Shown here piece by piece: positions 52,841-60,325 of a stretch of 64,000 nucleotides of DNA (positions within the stretch are counted from its first letter, which is position 1; each line of letters begins with the position of its first letter). Both the position numbers and the translations under genes were made by a program. The notes beneath the pieces are model-generated. The model was not told where the DNA came from and did not search any database. It worked only from the letters and a program-made list of their open reading frames with translations. Source of the DNA: JAJZJT01 sp964610905 (GTDB lineage Bacteria; Actinomycetota; Acidimicrobiia; Acidimicrobiales; RAAP-2); assembly GCA_964610905.1 (NCBI GenBank), contig CAZSYT010000003.1, positions 1 through 64,000 of the forward strand. Reading direction: 5' to 3'.

Positions 52841-53425
52841 ATGCGACCCCCGACACCGGCGACAGGCCGTCTCGGGCCCGTTCCGCCGGGCACCTGGCAG
52901 GTCCGTCGTGCGGGCTCGAGGGTCGGCTTCACGGCTCGTCACCTGCTCGTCTCGCTCGTCCACGGGCGCTTCGAGGACTTCGACGGGCGCATCGTCGTGG
53001 CCCCCGACGTGGCGGGCTCGTGGGTCGACGGCGAGGCTCGTGCCCGATCGATCACGACCGGCGACCCCGTCCGCGACGAGCACCTGCGCTCCCCCGACTT
53101 CCTCGACGCGGCGAGCTGGCCGCTGCTCTCCCTCACCGGGCGCGGGGTCGAGGAGGACGGCGGGCGCTACCGGGCCACGCTGTCGCTCACCATCCGGGGC
53201 GTCACCCGCCCGGTCACCTTCGACCTCGGAGCGACCCTCCTCCGCCCGGGCCCCGGCAGCCCGGCCCGGTCCGAGGCGCGGTTCACCGCGCGCGCGACGG
53301 TCAACCGCAAGGACTTCGGGCTGCGCTGGAACCCGGCGATCGAGGCGGGCGGCGTCCTGGTCGGCGAGGAGGTCCAGCTGACCATCGACGTGGTCGCCGA
53401 GCGCACGGGCCCCGTCGCTCCCTGA
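52841..53425 (+). CDS. YceI-like family protein
   Basis: Lipocalin-like beta-barrel that in characterised relatives binds polyisoprenoid lipids; 194 aa. The domain runs from GTWQVRRAGSRVGFTARHLL to the end, with HGRFEDFDGRIVVAP, LRSPDFLDAASWPLL, LTIRGVTRPVTF and NRKDFGLRWNPAIE, all characteristic. There is no signal peptide, so it is probably cytoplasmic. ATG 52841 has GAGGAG three bases upstream; GTG 52808, which overlaps the second micro-ORF by 4 bases, is the alternative start. Confidence 0.88.
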   Translation: MRPPTPATGRLGPVPPGTWQVRRAGSRVGFTARHLLVSLVHGRFEDFDGRIVVAPDVAGSWVDGEARARSITTGDPVRDEHLRSPDFLDAASWPLLSLTGRGVEEDGGRYRATLSLTIRGVTRPVTFDLGATLLRPGPGSPARSEARFTARATVNRKDFGLRWNPAIEAGGVLVGEEVQLTIDVVAERTGPVAP

Positions 53426-53460
53426 GCTCGCCGGCGGCACGACCCTGGCATCATGGGCCC

Positions 53461-54213
53461 GTGCCGCCCCGACCAGTCCGCGTGCCCGACGACGCCCACG
53501 AGTGGGTGAGCTTCGACGACCCTGCCGAGGAGCGGACGTGGCTCTTCGACGTCACCTTCCTCCTCAGCAGCTGGACCTGCGTCTACGGACAGGGGTGCCT
53601 GGGCGTCCTCACCGGGCCGGCCGCCGAGCTGGCCCAGGGGTGCTGCTCCTACGGCGCGCACTTCACCGGCCCCGAGGACGCGGCACGTGTCGCCGACGTC
53701 GCCCGGTCGCTCGGGGCCGACGTCTGGCAGTTCCGGGGCCGGGCGCGCCACGGCGTCGTCAAGTCGCTCCCGGACGGTGACCTCGCCACCCGGCTCGCAG
53801 ACGGCGCGTGCATCTTCCTCAACCGGCCCGGCTTCCCCGGAGGTGTGGGCTGCGCCCTCCACCACGCCGCTGCCCGGACGGGACGCAGCCACGTCGAGAC
53901 CAAGCCCGAGGTCTGCTGGCAGCTGCCTCTGCGACGCGAGGACGAGACCGCCCCCGACGGTCGCGTGACGTCGGTCGTCCGCCAGTGGGACCGCCGCCAC
54001 TGGGGTGAAGGGGGCGCCGACTTCCACTGGTGGTGCACGGAGGCACCCGAGGCGTTCCGCGGCACCGCGCCGGTCTACCGGAGCATGCGCGCCGAGCTCG
54101 AGGCCATGGTCGGACCGGAGGTCTACCGGCTGCTCGCGGCGTACCTCGACACCCGGGCCGCACCGGCGGCGGTCACCCCGCTCCCCCACCCGACGGTCCG
54201 CCGTCGGGCCTGA
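53461..54213 (+). CDS. cysteine-rich conserved protein, possible metal-binding (YkgJ/DUF3109-like)
   Basis: Soluble 250-aa protein of unknown function. Cysteines cluster in WTCVYGQGCLGV, QGCCSYGAHF, ACIFLNRPGF, GGVGCALHHAA, EVCWQL and WWCTEAP, with nearby histidines, a pattern suggesting a bound zinc, iron or Fe-S centre. It resembles the zinc/iron-chelating YkgJ and DUF3109 type by eye only. GTG 53461 is preceded by CATCAT six bases upstream, so the mRNA may be leaderless. Confidence 0.75.
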   Translation: MPPRPVRVPDDAHEWVSFDDPAEERTWLFDVTFLLSSWTCVYGQGCLGVLTGPAAELAQGCCSYGAHFTGPEDAARVADVARSLGADVWQFRGRARHGVVKSLPDGDLATRLADGACIFLNRPGFPGGVGCALHHAAARTGRSHVETKPEVCWQLPLRREDETAPDGRVTSVVRQWDRRHWGEGGADFHWWCTEAPEAFRGTAPVYRSMRAELEAMVGPEVYRLLAAYLDTRAAPAAVTPLPHPTVRRRA

Positions 54214-54240
54214 CCGTCGGCCCGTGCGCTCGTCGGTCGC

Positions 54241-54444
54241 TCAGTCGTCGAGCGGGTCGGTCTCGCGACCGTCCGACGAGGCGGTGCCCACGATCTCGTG
54301 GTACTCGTCCTCGGCGGCAAGGCACCACGACGCGTGCTCGTCGTCCGGCTCCGCACCGCACTCGGGGCAACGGTGCCCCGAGGTCGCGACCGACCGCTTC
54401 AAGCTTCGAGCCTCTTCGAACCGGCGATGGCGACCCTTCTTCAC
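54241..54444 (-). CDS. small zinc-ribbon-like protein
   Basis: A 67-aa product with a basic N-terminus (KKGRHRRFEEARSLKRS), a zinc-binding-like HRCPECGAEPDDEHASWC and an acidic C-terminal half ending DPLDD. I do not recognise a named family. GTG 54444 has AGGAG 8 bases upstream. A TACACT -10 (54527-54532, minus strand) suggests a leader of about 75 bases. It lies in the region divergent from the next small gene and converges on the Cys-rich gene. Confidence 0.65.
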   Translation of the reverse strand: MKKGRHRRFEEARSLKRSVATSGHRCPECGAEPDDEHASWCLAAEDEYHEIVGTASSDGRETDPLDD

Positions 54445-54580
54445 CGCACCCACTCCTTGCCCCAGCCACAGGCGACACCCAGACGACGAACGGGACAGGA
54501 CCGGCCTCCGCCTCGGTCCTCTCGCCAGTGTAGTGCCGCCCCCTCTCCAGCGCGTCGCGAGCAGGCTCCGGGCGCGGAGG

Positions 54581-54586
54581 TACCAT
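54581..54586 (+). promoter_or_regulatory. -10 element of the 87-aa gene
   Basis: TACCAT, six bases before GTG 54593, predicting a leaderless mRNA. Confidence 0.45.
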
Positions 54587-54592
54587 CGCCGC

Positions 54593-54856
54593 GTGGCCGA
54601 CTCCTTCGACCCAGCGGCGATGGTCGCCCGCTTCCGCGACCGGGCGCGAGCCGTGCGCACCCGGGGCCTCCCCCCGGTCGAGGGCGTCGAACGCCAACGC
54701 TTCCGGGAACAGGCCCAGCTCGACTACCAGGACTTCGCCATGCTCGGTGACGCCGAGGCCGAGCTCGTCGACGGCATCCTGACCCTGCGCGTCGACCTCC
54801 GACCCCAGCCCGGGCGGTCCGGGCCGGCCGGGCCGGCCGGGCCGGCCGGCGAGTGA
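54593..54856 (+). CDS. small hypothetical protein (87 aa)
   Basis: Unrecognised. It starts MADSFDPAAMVARFRDRARA, continues with a helical segment VERQRFREQAQLDYQDFAML and a short beta-like ELVDGILTLRVDL, and ends in a collagen-like PAGPAGPAGE repeat. Codon use (G/C third positions) and the -10 six bases before the start support a real gene. Confidence 0.6.
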   Translation: MADSFDPAAMVARFRDRARAVRTRGLPPVEGVERQRFREQAQLDYQDFAMLGDAEAELVDGILTLRVDLRPQPGRSGPAGPAGPAGE

Positions 54857-54884
54857 GCCGCTGCCCGCTCGCCCGTCACGACCC

Positions 54885-55454
54885 TCAGCCCCCGTAGTGC
54901 ATACGGGTGTCCTCCATGCGCAGTGGACCGTCGCCGTCACGGCCCGGCTCCCCGCCCGTGCCCGGCTCCCCGACCGCCACCACCTCGCCGACGAGCAGGT
55001 GGTGGCTCCCGAGGTCGAGGCGCTCGGTGAGCCGGCACGCCAGCCAGGCCCAGGCGGCGGCCAGCACCGGGACCTCGCCCGTCACGACGGTGACCGGCTC
55101 CCCTGCGAGGGCGGTGGGCCTCCCGTCCGGACCGCGCTCCACGTCCGTGACGGGCTTGACGAACCGTCGGACCACCGCCCGCTGGGACCGGTCGAGCAGC
55201 GAGACGGCGAAGGCACCCGAGCCCTCGGCGAGCACGCGGGTGCGGGCGCCCGTCTCCACCGAGACGCCGACCCGCGGCGGTGCGGTCGCCACCTGGACGA
55301 CCCAGCTCGCCGTCATGAGGTTCCAGCTGTCCCCGGACGCCGTGCCCACCAGGTAGAGACCGGTCGGCAGCGACCACAGCACGCGCCGGCGCGCCCGGTC
55401 GGTCTCGTCGGCCCCCGCTTCGGTCGCTCCGTTGCCCGGCTGCGGCACGGTCAC
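54885..55454 (-). CDS. flavin reductase-like, FMN-binding split-barrel protein
   Basis: A 189-aa protein of the flavin_reduct family: LPTGLYLVGTASGDSWNLMT, VQVATAPPRVGVSVE, VLAEGSGAFAVSLLDRSQ, and SHHLLVGEVVAVGEP. Such proteins reduce free flavins with NAD(P)H for partner oxygenases or act as FMN enzymes; the partner is not evident. GTG 55454 overlaps the lipoprotein stop by 4 bases, so it is the third gene of a small operon. Confidence 0.88.
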   Translation of the reverse strand: MTVPQPGNGATEAGADETDRARRRVLWSLPTGLYLVGTASGDSWNLMTASWVVQVATAPPRVGVSVETGARTRVLAEGSGAFAVSLLDRSQRAVVRRFVKPVTDVERGPDGRPTALAGEPVTVVTGEVPVLAAAWAWLACRLTERLDLGSHHLLVGEVVAVGEPGTGGEPGRDGDGPLRMEDTRMHYGG

Positions 55455-56002
55455 CCGGCGAAGGGGTCGCTGCCCGAACCGGGCGGCACGGTCGTCGTGG
55501 TGGTCGAGGGCACCCGTCCGGTGATGGCGGTGACTCGCTGCACCGCCTGCTCGAGGAGGGAGAGGCCCGCGGCGCGGGCGGCCGCGGAGCGTGCCAGCTC
55601 GGCGGCGCCGCCCCCTGCCGCCTGGTAGCACTCGCTGCCCGCGTCGAACTCGTCGGTGTAGGCACGGTCGAGGATGTCGGTGAGCTGCTGGTCGGGCGTG
55701 GGCAGGTTGCCGTGGCCCGTTGCCGCGTCGGTGGCCAGCAGGCCGCAGACGGCGCGTACCTCCGGCGGCGGGTCGTGGCGGGCGAGGGCGAGGGCGACGT
55801 TGCGGTTGTCCACCTCGAGCTCGCCGATGGTCGCTCCGCCCGACCCCGAGCTCATCCACGTGGCGACCCGATGCGCCGGCGTGCCCACGTCCTCGGCAGC
55901 GGTGCAGCCGGCCAGCACGGTGGCGACGGCAAGGACCGCCGCCAGCGCTCCCACGGTCGGCCGGCGGCGGTGGGAGCGCAGGAGCACCGACCGGTCAGGC
56001 AC
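55451..56002 (-). CDS. putative lipoprotein
   Basis: A 183-aa exported protein of unknown function. A basic start is followed by the hydrophobic stretch VGALAAVLAVATVLAGC, ending in a lipobox with Cys33. The mature part has two further cysteines (AVCGLL, SECYQ) that could form a disulfide, and a threonine/proline-rich C-terminus (STTTTTVPPGSG). GTG 56002 overlaps the DUF3151 stop by 8 bases. Confidence 0.75.
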   Translation of the reverse strand: MPDRSVLLRSHRRRPTVGALAAVLAVATVLAGCTAAEDVGTPAHRVATWMSSGSGGATIGELEVDNRNVALALARHDPPPEVRAVCGLLATDAATGHGNLPTPDQQLTDILDRAYTDEFDAGSECYQAAGGGAAELARSAAARAAGLSLLEQAVQRVTAITGRVPSTTTTTVPPGSGSDPFAG

Positions 56003-56456
56003 CGTCCGGTCCGAAGCCTCCCGGCGTCCACGCCGGGTCGAGCTGGCGAAGGAAGACCGTGCACCGGTCGACCTCGTCCTCCTCGCCGACGGCCGCCGCG
56101 GCGGCGCGCAGCCCGTCGAGGCACCGGAGGAAGCCACGGTTTCCGGGACGGGCGAAGCGCACGAGGCCCGAGCCGCGCCACCCTGCCTTTCGCAGGGCGT
56201 CGAGGCCCCGGTGGTAGCCGACCCGGTAGGCGGCGTAGGCCTCGACGTCGTCCCGGGCCGCCGCGCCCAGTGCCGCCCACGCCAGGGGGGAGCCCGGGTC
56301 CGCTCGGACCACGGCGGCCACGGCGTCGCGTCGCTCGGACGCCGGTGCCCCCTCGGCGTGGCGGAGGGCCGTCACCGTCTCGGGGCGCTCGCCGGCGAGG
56401 ACCGTCTCGCCCAGGCCGCCGGTCAGCGTCACGGGGTGGGCCTCGTCGCTCGGCAC
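55995..56456 (-). CDS. DUF3151 family protein
   Basis: Actinobacterial protein of unknown function, 153 aa. The conserved part is YAAYRVGYHRGLDALRKAGW, NRGFLRCLDGLR and the acidic GEEDEVDRCTVFLRQLDP. GTG 56456 is 7 bases after a TACACT -10 (56464-56469), so the mRNA is probably leaderless. First gene of DUF3151-lipoprotein-flavin reductase. Confidence 0.85.
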   Translation of the reverse strand: MPSDEAHPVTLTGGLGETVLAGERPETVTALRHAEGAPASERRDAVAAVVRADPGSPLAWAALGAAARDDVEAYAAYRVGYHRGLDALRKAGWRGSGLVRFARPGNRGFLRCLDGLRAAAAAVGEEDEVDRCTVFLRQLDPAWTPGGFGPDGA

Positions 56457-56463
56457 GCCCAGA

Positions 56464-56469
56464 AGTGTA
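56464..56469 (-). promoter_or_regulatory. -10 element of the DUF3151 operon
   Basis: TACACT on the minus strand, 7 bases before GTG 56456. A 14-base direct repeat ACCGCCCGACGGCG (56475-56488, 56493-56506) lies just upstream, where a -35 box would be. Confidence 0.4.
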
Positions 56470-56505
56470 GGGGCACCGCCCGACGGCGCCGGACCGCCCG
56501 ACGGC

Positions 56506-57552
56506 GTGCGGGACGGCTCATGCAAGGGACTCCGTGCGGTGGATCCACCATCGAGCGGCGGTTCCGAGGCTGCAAAGGTCCGCATCAAGGACCTGGTGCG
56601 CCAGCTGCTGCCGATGACCCCGCTCACCGGGGACCTCGGGTTGGCCGACCTGGCGGTCCTCGAGCGCTGGGCCGACCCCCGTGCCCTCGTGCGGGTGGGA
56701 CGGGGCCGGCTCACGAGGTGCATCGCCACCGCGTCCCACGGTCACCAGGGCGACGCACGGGCGGCGGAGTGGTTGGCGGCCGCCCGCGGTGCCCTCGAGC
56801 TCTACGGCGACCACCCGGGCGTGGCGTTCGGGGACCTGGCCGCGGAGGTGGCCACCGAGGTCCGGCTGCTGCGCGGTGTCCAGGCCGAGCTGGCCCGCCA
56901 CAAGGCGGCCCGGGAGTCGAGCTATCAGCGCGTCGATCCCGACGAGCTCGCCCGGAGCCTGCCGGGCGTCAAGACGGTCGGGGGACCGGCGCTCGTCGCC
57001 ACCATGGGATCGGCCGACCGGTTCCCGAGTGCGGCCCACTTCCGCTCCTTCACCGGACTCGCCCCGAAGGCCTCCGAGACCGGAAACACCGACCGCAAGG
57101 GCCAGCCCATGTCCAAGGCCGGCAACGTGCTGCTCCGGACCACGTTGATCCGTGCCGCCGACACCGCCCGGAAGCAGGACCCACAGCTCGCCCGGATCTA
57201 CTTCGTCCAGATGGCCGAACGGGGCAAGACCCACCTGGCCGCCAACTGCGTCGTCGCCGCCCACCTGGCCGACCGGGCCTGGCTGGTGATGAAGCGAGGC
57301 ACCCCCTACGTCCTCCGGGACGTGGACGGCACGGCGGTGACCACCGCCGAAGCCAAGGCGATCATCGCCGAGCGCCACACGGTGACCGAGGAGATCCGCC
57401 AACGGCGCCGCAGCAAGAAGGGGGGGAAGGCCCCTCATCAAGTCCTCGCAGGACATGCAACGTCTCGCACCGGTGACGCGGACAGCGCGAGGCGACCTTC
57501 CCCCGCCATCACTCCACCCCGAAGCGGAGTCGCCGTCAAACAGACCGCTTGA
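56506..57552 (+). pseudogene. IS110-family transposase remnant, C-terminal part
   Basis: An open frame of 348 codons whose body is the Transposase_20 half of an IS110/IS1111 transposase: RSLPGVKTVGGPALVATMG, FPSAAHFRSFTGLAPKASET, the SKAGNVLLRTTLIRAA segment holding the conserved serine, and DRAWLVMKRGTPY. The N-terminal DEDD nuclease domain (about 150 residues) is missing, and homologous sequence begins only around 56580. So it cannot transpose by itself. It sits between the DUF3151 operon and tyrS, and no terminal repeats were found, as expected for this family. Confidence 0.85.
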
Positions 57553-57573
57553 CGATCGATCTCCGATAGGGAA

Positions 57574-58851
57574 TCAGGCCAGCTCGACCAGGTGGTACTC
57601 GCGCTTGCCGCGCCGGAGCACGACGTAGCGGCCGGCGACCACGTCGTCCTCGGTGAGGCGCCGCTCGGGGTCGCGCTCCCTCCGGTCGTTGACGTAGCAC
57701 CCGCCCTGTTCGACGGTCGTGCGCGCCCGGGTCCGCGAAGGGACGACCCGTGCCTCGACCAGCAGGTCGACGAGGGACAGACCGGCGAGCGCCCCACGCG
57801 CCAACGTGGTCGAGGGCGCCTCGGCGAGCACCTCGAGGAGGGAGCGCTCGTCGAGCTCGGCGAGCACCCCCGTGTACAGGGCCTCGGCGGCGCGCTCGGC
57901 CCGGGCGGCCTCGCCCTCGCCGTGGACGAGCGCGCACACGGCCCGGGCGAGCGCCCGGGCCGCCTCGCGTCGCTCCGGGCGGGCGCTCGTGGCCTCGTCG
58001 AGGGCGAGGAGCTCGTCGGCGTCGAGGAACGTGAAGTACCGCAGGTAGGTCCCCACGACGGTGTCGTCGGAGCGCAGGAAGAACTGGTAGAGCTGGTACG
58101 GGCTCGTGCGGGAGGCGTCCAGCCACACGGTGCCCGCCTCGGTCTTGCCGAACTTCGTGCCGTCGGCCTTCACCACGAGCGGTGAGGTCAGGCCGTACAC
58201 CTCTGCCTGGCGCGTCCTGCGGACGAGGTCGACGCCCATCGTGATGTTCCCCCACTGGTCGCTCCCGCCGATCTGGAGCCGGCAGTCGTGCTCGTCGAAG
58301 AGCCTGCGGAAGTCGTAGGCCTGTAGGAGCATGTAGCTGAACTCGGTGTAGGAGATGCCCTGCCCCTCGCGCTCGAGGCGCGCCCGCACCGACTCCTTCG
58401 CCACCATCTGCCCGACGGTGAACTGCTTGCCCACCTCGCGAAGGAACTCGAGCAGCCCGAGCGAGCCGAGCCACGTCGCGTTGTCGAGCAGCAGCGCCCG
58501 CGACCCGCCCGGCGTCTCGAAGTCGAGGAACCGGCCGAGCTGGCCCCGGATGCTCGCCACGTTGGACGCCAGCGCTTCGGCGGACAGCAGAGCACGCTCC
58601 TCGGACTTCCCGCCGGGGTCCCCGATGAACCCCGTCCCGCCACCGGCCAGGGCGATGGGGCGGTGACCGGCGAGCTGCAGACGGCGCAAGGTGCACAGCT
58701 GGAGCAGGTTCCCCACGTGGAGGCTGTCGGCCGTCGGGTCGAAGCCCCCGTAGACGGTGAAGCGCTCGGCGTCGAGGCGGTCGGGGACCGACGGGTCGGT
58801 CACCTGGTGGACGAGGCCACGGAAGCGGAGGTCGTCGGCGAGCCGAGGCAT
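57574..58851 (-). CDS. tyrS: tyrosyl-tRNA synthetase
   Basis: Charges tRNA-Tyr. The 425-aa class I synthetase has the HIGH-type PTADSLHVGNLLQL near residue 46, GGSDQWGNITMG, and a KMSKS-type loop KFGKTEAG near residue 232, then a C-terminal S4-like RNA-binding domain (GGCYVNDRRERD). ATG 58851 matches the family N-terminus. No T-box leader is visible upstream. Confidence 0.96.
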   Translation of the reverse strand: MPRLADDLRFRGLVHQVTDPSVPDRLDAERFTVYGGFDPTADSLHVGNLLQLCTLRRLQLAGHRPIALAGGGTGFIGDPGGKSEERALLSAEALASNVASIRGQLGRFLDFETPGGSRALLLDNATWLGSLGLLEFLREVGKQFTVGQMVAKESVRARLEREGQGISYTEFSYMLLQAYDFRRLFDEHDCRLQIGGSDQWGNITMGVDLVRRTRQAEVYGLTSPLVVKADGTKFGKTEAGTVWLDASRTSPYQLYQFFLRSDDTVVGTYLRYFTFLDADELLALDEATSARPERREAARALARAVCALVHGEGEAARAERAAEALYTGVLAELDERSLLEVLAEAPSTTLARGALAGLSLVDLLVEARVVPSRTRARTTVEQGGCYVNDRRERDPERRLTEDDVVAGRYVVLRRGKREYHLVELA

Positions 58852-58901
58852 CCGCCCAGCCTGCCACGGTCGGGCGGGGCACCGGTCACGGCCGGCGCCG
58901 G

Positions 58902-58907
58902 TACGCT
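58902..58907 (+). promoter_or_regulatory. -10 element of the carotenoid oxygenase gene
   Basis: TACGCT, followed by a leader of about 35 bases containing the hairpin GCCCCGACCGGGGC and then AGGAG five bases before GTG 58950. Confidence 0.4.
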
Positions 58908-58949
58908 TCCCCTGCCCCGACCGGGGCGCGACCGACGCCAGGAGACGCC

Positions 58950-60284
58950 GTGGGGAACCCGTACCTCGAGGGCCCGTACGCCCCGGTGCACGAGGAGCGC
59001 ACCGACGACCACGACCTGCCGATGGACGGCGCGCTGCCCCCCGACCTCGAGGGCCGCCTCGTGAGGATCGGGCCGAACCCGGCCGTGGCACCGGAAGACC
59101 CCGGCCGCCACCAGTGGCTCGCGGGCGACGGCATGGTGCACGCCATCGACCTCGCCGCGGGCCGGGCCGTCGGCTACCGCAACCGCTTCGTCCGCACCCG
59201 CGCCCTGGCCGGGCGGGTGGGCACACCGGTGCCGCGGGGCCCCCGAGGTCCCGTCGACGGGCCGTCCAACGCCAACGTCGTGCGCCACGCCGGCGTCCTC
59301 CTCGCCCTCGACGGCACGGGCCTCCCCCTGGCGCTGGGCGCCGGCCTGGCGTCCGCCCGCGTCCACGACTTCGACGGCGCCCTCGCGTCGCCCGTGGCAC
59401 CCCACCCCAAGCGCGACCCCGACGGCGGGCTCGTGCTCGTCGGGGCCGACCTCTTCGGGCCGCCGTTCCTCCGCACCCACCTCGTCGACCCCGACGGCGT
59501 GCTGGTCCGGACCGACGAGCTCGACGTGCCCCGCGCCACCCTCGTCCACGACATCGGGCTGACCGAACGCTCCCTCGTCGTCCTCGACCTTCCCGTCGTC
59601 TTCGACCTCGAGCTCGCCGCCGCCGGAGCCGGCGTGCCGTACCGGTGGATGCCGGAGGCCGGTGCCCGTGTCGGCCTCGTCGACCGCCGCGGCGGGTCGG
59701 CGCCCCGCTGGTGGGCGGTCGAGCCGTGCTACGTCTTCCACGTCGTCAATGCCTTCGACGACGGCGACGACGTCGTGGTCGACGTGGTACGCCACGCGTC
59801 GGCGTTCGACAGCTCGACCGGCGGAGGCCCCGCCGCTCCCCCACCGCTCCTGACGAGGTGGCGGTTGCTGCCCACGGGGCGGGTGTCCGAGGAGCAGCTC
59901 GACGACCGTCCCGTCGAGCTGCCCCGGACCGACGACGCCTCCCAGGGGCGCCCGTACCGCTACGCCTACGCCGCCCTCCTCGGCGACGGCCCGGTGCGGA
60001 CACCGGTCGGCCTGGTCAAGTACGACCTCCGGCGCGACGAGTCGACCCGGTTCGACCCCGGGCCAGCCAGGGTGCCGTCGGAGGCGGTGTTCGTCCGGGC
60101 GTCGGACGGCCGGGAGGAGGACGAGGGTTGGGTCCTGACCGTCGTACAGGACGCCTCCCGTGGGGCCAGCGACCTGGTCGTCCTCGACGCCACGTCGTTC
60201 GCCGGGCCGCCGGTGGCAACGGTCCACCTCCCGGCCCGGGTGCCGGTCGACCTGCACGGCCTCTGGCTGCCCTCCGCCGGCTGA
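58950..60284 (+). CDS. carotenoid cleavage oxygenase (RPE65/CCD family)
   Basis: Non-heme iron dioxygenase that cuts carotenoids or related polyenes; 444 aa. The four-histidine iron site is readable: APHPKRD, LVHDIGLTE, YVFHVVNAFDDG and a final VDLHGLWLP. The N-terminal LPPDLEGRLVRIGPNPA and GDGMVHAIDL are also conserved. GTG 58950 follows AGGAG. Substrate unknown, and no carotenoid synthesis genes are in this window. Confidence 0.93.
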   Translation: MGNPYLEGPYAPVHEERTDDHDLPMDGALPPDLEGRLVRIGPNPAVAPEDPGRHQWLAGDGMVHAIDLAAGRAVGYRNRFVRTRALAGRVGTPVPRGPRGPVDGPSNANVVRHAGVLLALDGTGLPLALGAGLASARVHDFDGALASPVAPHPKRDPDGGLVLVGADLFGPPFLRTHLVDPDGVLVRTDELDVPRATLVHDIGLTERSLVVLDLPVVFDLELAAAGAGVPYRWMPEAGARVGLVDRRGGSAPRWWAVEPCYVFHVVNAFDDGDDVVVDVVRHASAFDSSTGGGPAAPPPLLTRWRLLPTGRVSEEQLDDRPVELPRTDDASQGRPYRYAYAALLGDGPVRTPVGLVKYDLRRDESTRFDPGPARVPSEAVFVRASDGREEDEGWVLTVVQDASRGASDLVVLDATSFAGPPVATVHLPARVPVDLHGLWLPSAG

Positions 60285-60325
60285 GCGGCGCCGCGGCCCG
60301 GGCGAGCCCCGCCCCTCAGGCCCCC

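Noticed and set aside
58852..58949. T-box leader for tyrS
   Set aside because: The gap is about 100 bases, contains no T-box consensus and is shared with a divergent gene.
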